From: an uncultured Lachnospiraceae bacterium
Lineage (GTDB): Bacteria; Bacillota; Clostridia; Eubacteriales; Anaerofustaceae
Reading direction: 5' to 3'
DNA: 64,000 nt
NCBI GenBank assembly: GCA_944381375.1
Contig: CALWKX010000010.1
Location: 1 to 64,000, forward strand
Part shown: positions 1 through 6,328 of the stretch, one piece after another
How positions within the stretch are numbered: the first letter of the stretch is position 1
Layout: each line of letters begins with the position of its first letter
The notes under the pieces: generated by a model
Database searches by the model: none
Told to the model about the DNA's origin: nothing
The model's input: only the letters and a program-made list of their open reading frames with translations
Made by a program: the position numbers and the translations under genes

Positions 1-22
1 GAATTGACTGTGCATTCCTTTT

Positions 23-508
23 TTGCCTACAATGGAAACGGGAAGTGGACATGAAACACATTTGTGCATACCGTTAAGGCCAGTTATGTCAATGGTTTTG
101 AGAGATATACCCAAGTTAATGGACGAAGCTACAAGCGGGCTGGATCCGATTATAAGAGATGAAATATTGGATGTATTTTTAGAATTTATTCAGGATGAAA
201 GTCACAGCATATTTATATCATCGCATATAACGAGTGATTTGGAAAAAATTTGCGATTATATCACCTTTATATATAATGGTCGAATATTGCTAAGCGATAT
301 TAAGGATGAAATACTCGAAAGGTATAAAATCATAAAATGTTCAAAACAGGCTCTAAAAAAAGTAGATAAAAAAGCAATAATCGGTGTAAGAGAAAATGCA
401 TTCGGCGTTCAGGCGCTTGTGCTTAAAGAATACGTAGACAACAGTTTCATTTATGATAATCCCTCATTGGAAGATATAATGCTGTATTTTATAAAGGAGG
501 ACAGATAA
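23..508 (+). pseudogene. 5'-truncated ABC transporter ATP-binding protein
   Basis: Only the C-terminal part of an ABC ATPase is present. The Walker B/D-loop region reads KLMDEATSGLDP, followed by the H-loop area FISSHITSDLEKICD and a typical C-terminal tail. Walker A, the Q-loop and the LSGG signature are absent. The roughly 30 residues before Walker B do not look like an ABC protein, and the usual hydrophobic strand before DEATSGLD is missing, so foreign sequence seems joined just upstream of the Walker B Asp. Its stop abuts the ATG of the permease gene, as in two-gene ABC exporters of the bacitracin/YtrB type. It is probably non-functional, unless the junction is an assembly artefact near a contig edge. 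Confidence 0.7.
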
Positions 509-1117
509 ATGAGGGCTGTGTTATTGAAGGATATTTTAAATTTGAAACAACAAGCTAAAATTTATATTATCATAATAGCTGTCTGGGCAGCGGTATCGTT
601 TATAAACAAAGATGCGGTTTTTTTCTGTGCGCTTACTATGCTGATAAGTATAATGATTCCCATGGGCGCCGTAGGTTATGATGAAAAATCAAAATGGGAG
701 CCTTATGCGTTAACCATGCCGATAACAAGGGCGCAAGCTGCGTTGTCAAAATATATTCTGGCTTTTATAGCATCTGTGTTCATTTTCATTATATCGTTTG
801 CCGCAAGTGTTTTAATAACTCATAATCCGGCTTATAGTTTTGCCTTAAGTGCGGTTTTTCTTCTGGCAGGCATGACAGGCGTTTCTGTGATATTGCCTAT
901 AGTTTATAAATTCGGTGTTGAAAAAGGAAGAGTCGTTATGATGATAATTTTGCTTCTTCCTGTATTGTTGCGTTTTCTTTTGCAAAAAATCGGTTTGTCA
1001 TTTCTGTCAATAAGTATTCTGCAAAACAATACATTTTTGATTTATATGGCTTGTATTGTATTAATATGTATTTCAATGATCGTTTCCGTAAACATATATA
1101 AACACAAACAGTTTTAG
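509..1117 (+). CDS. ABC-2 type transporter permease
   Basis: A 202-residue, very hydrophobic protein with about six predicted membrane segments. An early segment is near residues 18-32, and a soluble stretch around GYDEKSKWEPYALTMPI sits between the second and third. That loop, with its W-E/YALTMPI pattern, is typical of the ABC-2 permease family that pairs with BcrA/YtrB-like ATPases. The ATG follows the stop of the ATPase gene directly, which implies translational coupling. Substrate is unknown; relatives export antimicrobial peptides or act in stress responses. Its partner ATPase is truncated, so this permease may be orphaned. Confidence 0.75.
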   Translation: MRAVLLKDILNLKQQAKIYIIIIAVWAAVSFINKDAVFFCALTMLISIMIPMGAVGYDEKSKWEPYALTMPITRAQAALSKYILAFIASVFIFIISFAASVLITHNPAYSFALSAVFLLAGMTGVSVILPIVYKFGVEKGRVVMMIILLLPVLLRFLLQKIGLSFLSISILQNNTFLIYMACIVLICISMIVSVNIYKHKQF

Positions 1118-1130
1118 TGTTGATTATATA

Positions 1131-1158
1131 AAAGCCGGCTATCGCCGGCTTTTATTTT
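1131..1158 (+). terminator. Rho-independent terminator after the ABC permease gene
   Basis: A 9-bp perfect stem (AAAGCCGGC/GCCGGCTTT) with a 4-nt loop is followed by ATTTTTT. It lies 13 bases after the permease stop. Confidence 0.9.
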
Positions 1159-1232
1159 TTAAGTTTGTAATCACAGTGATGCATGATATGCTTCCGAGTA
1201 TGTTGCAAAAGCGACCGTTTATGATTAAATGG

Positions 1233-1261
1233 TTGAAAAAATTTTTTCATCCGCATATACT
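1233..1261 (+). promoter_or_regulatory. Predicted sigma-A promoter for the LytTR-DUF3021 pair
   Basis: TTGAAA (1233-1238), 17-bp spacer, TATACT (1256-1261). Transcription would start near 1268, giving a leader of about 20 nt that carries AAGGTGA before the ATG at 1288. Confidence 0.65.
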
Positions 1262-1287
1262 GAAGCTGCGTTACGAAGGTGATACAA

Positions 1288-1728
1288 ATGCAAGTAGAAA
1301 TAAAGATAGATAAAAAATTCAAAGAACCCAAAATAATAATAGTTGCAGATAAAATGACGGAAGAAATAGACGCTGTATTCAAGATACTGTCTGAAAGCGG
1401 TTATAAAATAATAGCAGGCTTTTCGGATAATATTGTTACAATGCTCGAAGAAAAAGATATCATCAAAATATATGCGAGCTGCGGAAAAGTATATGCGCTG
1501 ACTGACAAGGGAGAATACGTGCTGAAACTAAGACTATATGAAATTGAAGAAAAATTCAGCGGCGCTTCTTTTGTACGCATATCGAATTCTGAATTAATCA
1601 ATCTTAAAAAAGTTAAAAGCTTTGATTTGAGCATCACGGGGACTATTTTGGTGAGATTTTCCGATGGGTCGAGCTCATATGCGTCAAGGCGATATGTATC
1701 TAAAATTAAAAAAATATTGGGTATATAA
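1288..1728 (+). CDS. LytTR-family DNA-binding transcriptional regulator
   Basis: A 146-residue protein. Residues ~45-146 form a LytTR domain: beta-rich sequence with IKIYASCGKVYALTDKG, a loop ending SFVRISNSELINLKKV, and the terminal RRYVSKIKK motif. It has no receiver domain; the first ~40 residues are a short charged extension. LytTR proteins bind direct repeats upstream of target genes. I start at the ATG at 1288 because AAGGTGA lies at ideal spacing; a GTG nine bases upstream overlaps that ribosome site. The DUF3021 gene follows after 12 bp, a common pairing in Firmicutes in which the membrane partner modulates the regulator. The neighbouring ABC genes are plausible targets by analogy. 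Confidence 0.85.
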   Translation: MQVEIKIDKKFKEPKIIIVADKMTEEIDAVFKILSESGYKIIAGFSDNIVTMLEEKDIIKIYASCGKVYALTDKGEYVLKLRLYEIEEKFSGASFVRISNSELINLKKVKSFDLSITGTILVRFSDGSSSYASRRYVSKIKKILGI

Positions 1729-1740
1729 AGGAGGAAAAAA

Positions 1741-2193
1741 ATGTTTAAAAAAGTTGTAGCTCGCGCTGCTTTGGGGTTTCCGATAGGTATATCGATAGGC
1801 TATATTATTACAATAATTATATCATTATTGTATGGTGAAGGAGAATATTATCCGTGTGTTGATGCTTTGAAAGATGCGATTGGCAGTGAGAGTGCTGCTG
1901 TGGTATTCCAAGCCTTTCTTTGCGGCATATTGGGAATAGTATTTGCTGCTGCGTCGGTAATATGGGAAATAGAGAGTTGGAATCTTGTGAAGAAAAGCGG
2001 AGTATATTTTCTTATAACAGCTTTGACTATGATGCCTATAGCTTACTTTACCAATTGGATGCCGCATACGGTAGGAGGGTTTTTAACGTATTTCGGGATA
2101 TTCTTATTAATTTTCGTTGTAGTATGGCTGATTCTGTATTTTGTATGGAAAAAGAAAATAAGAATCATTAACAGTAAAGTCGGTAATCCTTAA
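1741..2193 (+). CDS. DUF3021 family membrane protein, LytTR partner
   Basis: A 150-residue protein with four predicted membrane helices (about residues 8-30, 52-73, 84-104 and 113-136) and a basic cytoplasmic tail. Length, four-helix layout and position right after a LytTR gene match DUF3021, thought to act as a membrane modulator or anti-activator of the adjacent regulator. GGAGG lies immediately before the ATG. The specific signal is unknown. Confidence 0.8.
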   Translation: MFKKVVARAALGFPIGISIGYIITIIISLLYGEGEYYPCVDALKDAIGSESAAVVFQAFLCGILGIVFAAASVIWEIESWNLVKKSGVYFLITALTMMPIAYFTNWMPHTVGGFLTYFGIFLLIFVVVWLILYFVWKKKIRIINSKVGNP

Positions 2194-2516
2194 TCAAGCT
2201 CAAGGGGCTTACTGTATGTCGGGGCAAATGCGTATGGGAAGCGCGCTTCGCGCGCTTTCCGACATTAGCGGGCGGGAATTAAATGCGCGGAATGTTTGCT
2301 CTGGCATGCCAAATAGGCGAAACTCAGTCCGCCGCTCTTTTCAAAATTATTTATTATATAAAAGTGAAGTTTCGTCTTAAGTGAGATAAAGAAATTTATG
2401 TAAGGTGCTGTGTAACCTAAAAAATGGGTTGCACAGCACCTTTTTTATGCAGCAGAACGGAACTTTTTAAAAAGGGATCGACGCTTCTGCCGATTTGGTG
2501 GAAACTATAAATACAG
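2194..2516. other. Intergenic region with a GC-rich hairpin and a terminator
   Basis: No gene is seen in these 323 bases. At 2236-2260 there is a hairpin with GCGCG/CGCGC core and a UUCG-like loop, with no T-run. A strong terminator follows at 2402-2447. Confidence 0.6.
2402..2447 (+). terminator. Rho-independent terminator
   Basis: A long stem, AGGTGCTGTGTAACC paired with GGGTTGCACAGCACCT (one mismatch), a short A-rich loop, then TTTTTT. On the plus strand it would end the LytTR-DUF3021 transcript or read-through from it. It also insulates the convergent minus-strand sirtuin operon. Confidence 0.85.
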
Positions 2517-3410
2517 TCAGTTTTTATCTTTATGATCATATTGTCTTAATGCTTCTAATACAGCCGAAATATCTTTATTGATACAAATTGACTGGGTTTC
2601 AATTTCTTTAGGAGTAATTGCTTCTCCATTGTTGATGCATACATAAGCGGCTTTCGGATTCTGTGCTGTCATTTTCCAAAATGGATATTTTATGATAACA
2701 GGCGTGTTCGCTCCAACCCCTAATTCAAAAAATAAAATATGCAAGTCTTTATGGCGGCAAATAAAGCCGTTATAACGGCTTGCCGCCGCATGCCATCCCG
2801 CGTCCTGTACAAATGAGTTATCGCATCTCAAATTCATTGTCATAGGTGCGCCGCAAACAGGACATTTCGGTATCAATTCTGTAGGGATTTTCATATCGTG
2901 TTGTTTTTCTACCATTTCTCTTACGGTTGCTTCATTGTCATAGGTTTTATTGTGACAGGCTTTTGAGCATTGCCATAAGCCATAATCACCCTGTGTATAA
3001 AACAAACGCTTTTTATCAAAGCCCGCGAGCTGAAATTGATGGTCTACATTCGTTGTCAGCACAAAGTAGTCTTTATCTTTAACGATATTCAATAAATCCG
3101 TATAAGGCTTGCCTGCCGTTATATCATAGCGGTTGACATAGATATGCCTTGACCACCACGCCCAGTATTCTTCAAGCGTTTTGTATGGATAAAAGCCGCC
3201 TGTATACATATCTGTAAAACCGTATCTTTTGCGAAAATCCGCAAAATACTTTTCAAAGCGTTCACCGCTATAGGTAAACCCTGCCGAGGCCGACATCCCT
3301 GCTCCTGCACCGATTACAATAGCGTCAGCATTTTCTATTTCATTTTTCAGTCTGCGAATCTGTTCGGAGTAACTTTCGGTAGATGTTGTAGTCAAGCTCC
3401 TTGAAAACAT
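2517..3410 (-). CDS. SirTM-class sirtuin (predicted protein mono-ADP-ribosyltransferase)
   Basis: A 297-residue Sir2-family protein. The NAD-binding GAGAGMS is at residues 34-40. TTNVDHQ is at 119-125 and YTQGDYG at about 138-144, so Gln140 replaces the canonical sirtuin catalytic His, and Asn121 lies 19 residues before it. A zinc site is C148-x3-C152 and C183-x2-C186. This Asn/Gln arrangement marks class M sirtuins (SirTM), known to ADP-ribosylate lipoylated GcvH-L in staphylococci and streptococci rather than deacylate. GAGGTGA precedes the ATG, and the start lies 71 bases inside the macrodomain gene, so the long overlap is real and the two are coupled. It is the last gene of the operon. 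Target protein is unknown here; no GcvH-L or lipoate ligase is adjacent. Confidence 0.88.
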   Translation of the reverse strand: MFSRSLTTTSTESYSEQIRRLKNEIENADAIVIGAGAGMSASAGFTYSGERFEKYFADFRKRYGFTDMYTGGFYPYKTLEEYWAWWSRHIYVNRYDITAGKPYTDLLNIVKDKDYFVLTTNVDHQFQLAGFDKKRLFYTQGDYGLWQCSKACHNKTYDNEATVREMVEKQHDMKIPTELIPKCPVCGAPMTMNLRCDNSFVQDAGWHAAASRYNGFICRHKDLHILFFELGVGANTPVIIKYPFWKMTAQNPKAAYVCINNGEAITPKEIETQSICINKDISAVLEALRQYDHKDKN

Positions 3411-4134
3411 TGAATATCACCTCTATTTTGCTGTTTGTTTGTTCCTTATATCTCTTTACGGTTTCAATCGCTGTCTGCGCTGCTTTATCGTTTGGAAAAT
3501 GGAACTCTCCCGTAGAGATACAACAGAACGCAATACTTTTTAATCCATTTTGTTCTGCCAGTTCCAAACAAGAACGATAACAGGAAGCAAGCAATTCCTT
3601 ATCTTTTTTTGTAAGCCGGCCGTGAATAATCGGACCGACTGTATGCAACACATAACGGCTGGGCAGATTAAATGCAGGCGTGATTTTTGCTTTGCCTGTT
3701 TCTTCCTCGTAGCCCTGCCGCCGCATAAGTTCTGCGCAAGCGAGCCGAAGCTGCACCCCTGCAAAAGTGTGAATAGCGTTATCAATACAGCCGTGATTTG
3801 GGTGGAAACAGCCGAGCATTTTACTGTTGGCGGCGTTTACAATACCATCGCATTGCAGTGTGGTAATATCCCCGCGCCAAAGATATATCCCTTTTTGAAC
3901 AGGCTTTAAATCAGAAATAGCCGTAATTCCTTTCTGCCGTATTTCTTCCTGCAAGTATGCGTCCTGTATCATCAAGAATTCATCGGTTACAGGTAATGGC
4001 ATACGAATATTAAAAAGCGAACGGAGCAGAGTTTTTTGTTCCTGCTCACTCGATGGAATTTTTATTTTGTAGTACTGCGGCTGTTCTTTTAAAAGAGCCG
4101 CTATTAATTTTCTCCTTCTTTCGGTTTGTGTCAT
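3340..4134 (-). CDS. Zinc-type macrodomain protein (predicted ADP-ribosyl hydrolase)
   Basis: A 264-residue protein with a helical N-terminal extension (residues 1-75) followed by a macrodomain. NAAN at 100-103 is the ADP-ribose-binding motif; GCFHPNHGCIDN follows, with C109, H114 and C116 at the zinc-ligand positions of SirTM-linked Zn-macrodomains. VLHTVGP and the CCISTGEFHFP loop complete the fold. Known relatives remove the ADP-ribose added by the partner SirTM. The start has AAGGA just upstream, inside the end of the preceding gene. The 3' end overlaps the sirtuin gene by 71 bases, tying writer and eraser into one transcript. Confidence 0.9.
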   Translation of the reverse strand: MTQTERRRKLIAALLKEQPQYYKIKIPSSEQEQKTLLRSLFNIRMPLPVTDEFLMIQDAYLQEEIRQKGITAISDLKPVQKGIYLWRGDITTLQCDGIVNAANSKMLGCFHPNHGCIDNAIHTFAGVQLRLACAELMRRQGYEEETGKAKITPAFNLPSRYVLHTVGPIIHGRLTKKDKELLASCYRSCLELAEQNGLKSIAFCCISTGEFHFPNDKAAQTAIETVKRYKEQTNSKIEVIFNVFKELDYNIYRKLLRTDSQTEK

Positions 4135-4137
4135 TTC

Positions 4138-4761
4138 TTATCCTTTCCTGATAACTGCTTTTTGCGGACAAACCTCTAAACAATTCCCGCAATGCAGGCA
4201 GTTTTCCTTCTTTATAAAAGCAGGAACTACGGTAAGATCAATACAATTCTGCGGACATACTTTTTGACAGACTTTACAGCCAATACATTTTTGCGTAATT
4301 TCATAGCCTTGAGTTTCTTCCTGTTTGTTGCCGATTGTAAAAAGGGCTCGTTTAATCGGCTTTTTAGAAAGGTCAAACAACTCGCCATTGCCTTCATAGA
4401 GCTGAAAGACAGTAAGTGCCTGTCGGGATTGCTCAGTCGGATAGATTTCATTCATATACGGATTTTTTTCAAAAAGCCGATGCGTACGTTTATTCCCGAT
4501 TTCCTGTACCTTGCCACGAACGGAAACCGCCACGCATGATAGAGTATCATTGCCTTTCATTCCCGTTAACGCAACATGTCCGTTTTTCTTTAACCGGGCA
4601 TAAAAGCCTTTTCCTTTTGCTGTTAGAAAATACAGCCCGCTTTCATCACTATCCATAATGTCTACTGCGCAGGTAACAGGCAGCCCATTATCATCGGCAG
4701 TCGCCATAACAACCGTATGTATCTCTTTTTCTAAAAATTTTAGGATTTCAGTTAGATCCAC
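4138..4761 (-). CDS. Flavin-barrel (PNPOx-like) protein fused to a 2x[4Fe-4S] ferredoxin domain
   Basis: A 207-residue protein. Residues ~1-130 look like a split beta-barrel FMN-binding domain of the pyridoxamine-phosphate-oxidase-like superfamily (HTVVMATADDNGLPVTCAVD, then GLYFLTAKGKGFYARL). The C-terminal ~60 residues hold two ferredoxin clusters: CIGCKVCQKVCPQNC and CLHCGNCLEVCP. Such proteins are probably small electron-transfer flavoproteins. The start appears to be GTG with a weak ribosome site. The gene ends 3 bp before the macrodomain gene, whose ribosome site lies in its last codons. Its place in a SirTM/macrodomain operon suggests redox control or a redox substrate; that is inference. 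Confidence 0.8.
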   Translation of the reverse strand: MDLTEILKFLEKEIHTVVMATADDNGLPVTCAVDIMDSDESGLYFLTAKGKGFYARLKKNGHVALTGMKGNDTLSCVAVSVRGKVQEIGNKRTHRLFEKNPYMNEIYPTEQSRQALTVFQLYEGNGELFDLSKKPIKRALFTIGNKQEETQGYEITQKCIGCKVCQKVCPQNCIDLTVVPAFIKKENCLHCGNCLEVCPQKAVIRKG

Positions 4762-4821
4762 TTTCGAATATCCACTTTTTAAGTATAAATGGGCTGCCGT
4801 ATCGGCAATGCCGCCACCATA

Positions 4822-5613
4822 TTATGCGTAGAAAAATCCTGCTGTCATATCAAGATAGTTTTGACCGCTGTAAGCAGGGTATTGTTTTTGTACCTCTGCT
4901 TTGAAACTGTCAGCATCCGCACAATTTGCCGCAATTTTTTTCAGATTCTCAAGATAGTCAATTTTTGTTTGTACGTCTTTCAAATCCTCCGGTGTGTAAT
5001 GTGAGGTCAGAATCAAATCATAACCTTTTTCGATATAACTGTTCAATTCAGCGATAATTTCGTCAGCGTGATCTGCACCTCTAACAATGGAATGGCAGTC
5101 ATGTCCGAGCATATGCGTGTAAATAACATTGATTTCAGGAATTACAATGTTAAATGCTTCTGCAGTCTTTTTAATTTCAAAATCAATACCGCCGATTGTA
5201 ATCTTGCCCGCTTTAATGATATTAGTAATCTTGTGAATCGAGTTGTCGAAGATTTCTCCGAAAGCGTTTGTAAAGTATGTAATCAAAGCTTTACCGCCGC
5301 CGTTTTCAGAATACTCTGCGGCATTCTGTGTTGCATATTTTGGAACATCCGGCAAAAAAGTGGCGCCTGCGCCATGATAGGCTATAAAAATACCCTCAAC
5401 TTGTATATCTTTCAGATATTCCGTAAGTTCTCTGTTGTTGTCAAAGAAACAAGGGGATTCAATGATAACGGCTTTGCCGTTTTTCTCCACTATAAAAACT
5501 TTATCATCAATGAAATCGTTGGTCTTGTATACGTGCAATTTAATGCCGCTAAAATCGTAAATATTGATTTCGCCTTTTATAAGTTTTACGGTTGAAAATG
5601 TGCTTTTGTTCAT
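4822..5613 (-). CDS. Metallo-beta-lactamase-fold-like protein with altered metal motif
   Basis: A 263-residue soluble protein. The pattern resembles an MBL-fold hydrolase: an N-terminal beta sheet, KVFIVEKNGKAVIIESP, then a HxHxDH-like position that reads AYHGAGATFLPDV, so only one His of the usual cluster remains. A later THMLGHDCHSIV segment resembles the second metal-binding strand, and ILTSHYTP the third. GGAGGC precedes the ATG at good spacing. It is the first gene of the sirtuin operon, directly behind the HxlR-controlled intergenic region. Function unknown: perhaps a degenerate hydrolase or a binding protein. Confidence 0.55.
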   Translation of the reverse strand: MNKSTFSTVKLIKGEINIYDFSGIKLHVYKTNDFIDDKVFIVEKNGKAVIIESPCFFDNNRELTEYLKDIQVEGIFIAYHGAGATFLPDVPKYATQNAAEYSENGGGKALITYFTNAFGEIFDNSIHKITNIIKAGKITIGGIDFEIKKTAEAFNIVIPEINVIYTHMLGHDCHSIVRGADHADEIIAELNSYIEKGYDLILTSHYTPEDLKDVQTKIDYLENLKKIAANCADADSFKAEVQKQYPAYSGQNYLDMTAGFFYA

Positions 5614-5682
5614 TATGATAGCCTCCAGATTTTATTATTGTTGCGAACTTCGCAGCGGCCGTTCTCCGTAGCTCTTGATTAT

Positions 5683-5710
5683 ATTATATGAGTGCCGGTT
5701 CAACTGTAAA
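5683..5710 (-). promoter_or_regulatory. Predicted promoter of the MBL/ferredoxin/macrodomain/SirTM operon
   Basis: Read on the minus strand: TTTACA (5710-5705), 16-bp spacer, TATAAT (5688-5683). It lies about 70 bases upstream of the first gene of the operon. Confidence 0.6.
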
Positions 5711-5730
5711 GTAAGCACTTTATTGTGCTG

Positions 5731-5750
5731 TAGTTACTAAAAAGATACTA
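5731..5750. promoter_or_regulatory. Candidate HxlR operator O1
   Basis: Imperfect inverted repeat TAGTTAC-N6-GATACTA. It closely matches the perfect repeat at 5898-5916 and resembles the TAGT...ACTA layout of HxlR/YodB-type sites. It lies about 20 bp upstream of the operon promoter -35 element. Confidence 0.55.
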
Positions 5751-5860
5751 TTGTTTTGTTACCGAGAGGAAACAAATGCGTATTTCAGGCTTTTTTGTTT
5801 GTTCAGGAAGCAAAAAAAATTTCCCAAAATTTGATTTTTGACCGGTTTCTAAAAGCAGTA

Positions 5861-5889
5861 TTGATTAAATTATTTCTATACAGTACAAT
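5861..5889 (+). promoter_or_regulatory. Predicted promoter of the HxlR regulator gene
   Basis: TTGATT (5861-5866), 17-bp spacer, TACAAT (5884-5889). Predicted start is near 5896, at the edge of operator O2. Confidence 0.6.
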
Positions 5890-5897
5890 TAGAAAAA

Positions 5898-5916
5898 TAG
5901 TTTCAATAAGAAACTA
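5898..5916. promoter_or_regulatory. Candidate HxlR operator O2, overlapping the transcription start
   Basis: Perfect inverted repeat TAGTTTC-N5-GAAACTA, extended by one more A/T pair on each side. It sits directly at the predicted start site of the HxlR gene, as expected for autorepression. Confidence 0.65.
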
Positions 5917-5935
5917 TTATAGGAAGGTATTCATA

Positions 5936-6271
5936 ATGAATGAACTGAAAACCGTAAAGGAATTGCCTGCTTGTCCTGTCGAAACAACCTTGACGCTTAT
6001 TGGTGATAAATGGAAAGTGTTGATTTTGAGAGATCTGCTTACAGGAACAAAACGATTCGGCGAATTAAAAAAATCTATTGGCAATGTATCGCAAAAGGTA
6101 TTGACAGCACAACTTCGAGCAATGGAAAAAAGCGGCTTATTAACCCGAACGGTATATGCCGAAGTGCCTCCGAGAGTTGAATACGCATTGACCGAGCTTG
6201 GGAAAAGCCTGAAACCTATTTTGGACGCCATGTGGAATTGGGGAGAAAAATACAAAGCTTTATTGAATTAA
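5936..6271 (+). CDS. HxlR-family winged-helix transcriptional regulator
   Basis: A 111-residue protein that is essentially one HxlR domain: CPVETTLTLIGDKWKVLILRDLL near the N-terminus, then GELKKSIGNVSQKVLTAQLRAMEKSGLL as recognition helix and RVEYALTELGKSL as wing. The conserved Cys before PVE is the redox or electrophile-sensing residue in relatives such as YodB, HypR and QorR. I start at the ATG at 5936 because AGGAAGG precedes it. It is transcribed divergently from the sirtuin operon, with two matching inverted repeats between, so it probably represses itself and that operon, possibly in response to thiol stress. Confidence 0.88.
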   Translation: MNELKTVKELPACPVETTLTLIGDKWKVLILRDLLTGTKRFGELKKSIGNVSQKVLTAQLRAMEKSGLLTRTVYAEVPPRVEYALTELGKSLKPILDAMWNWGEKYKALLN

Positions 6272-6273
6272 AA

Positions 6274-6311
6274 AAACGGCAGGTATCAAATAAAGGATAC
6301 CCGCCGTTTCA
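6274..6311 (-). terminator. Terminator between convergent hxlR and glycosyltransferase genes
   Basis: Stem AAACGGCAGGTATC/GATACCCGCCGTTT with one mismatch and an 8-nt loop. On the minus strand it is followed by a run of seven T, so it mainly ends the glycosyltransferase transcript; it may work both ways. Confidence 0.85.
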
Positions 6312-6328
6312 GCTATAAATGAAAGACA

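Noticed and set aside
2236-2260. GC-rich hairpin with UUCG-like loop as a possible structured RNA
   Set aside because: A single hairpin without flanking conserved elements or a gene it could control; probably a chance or repeat remnant.
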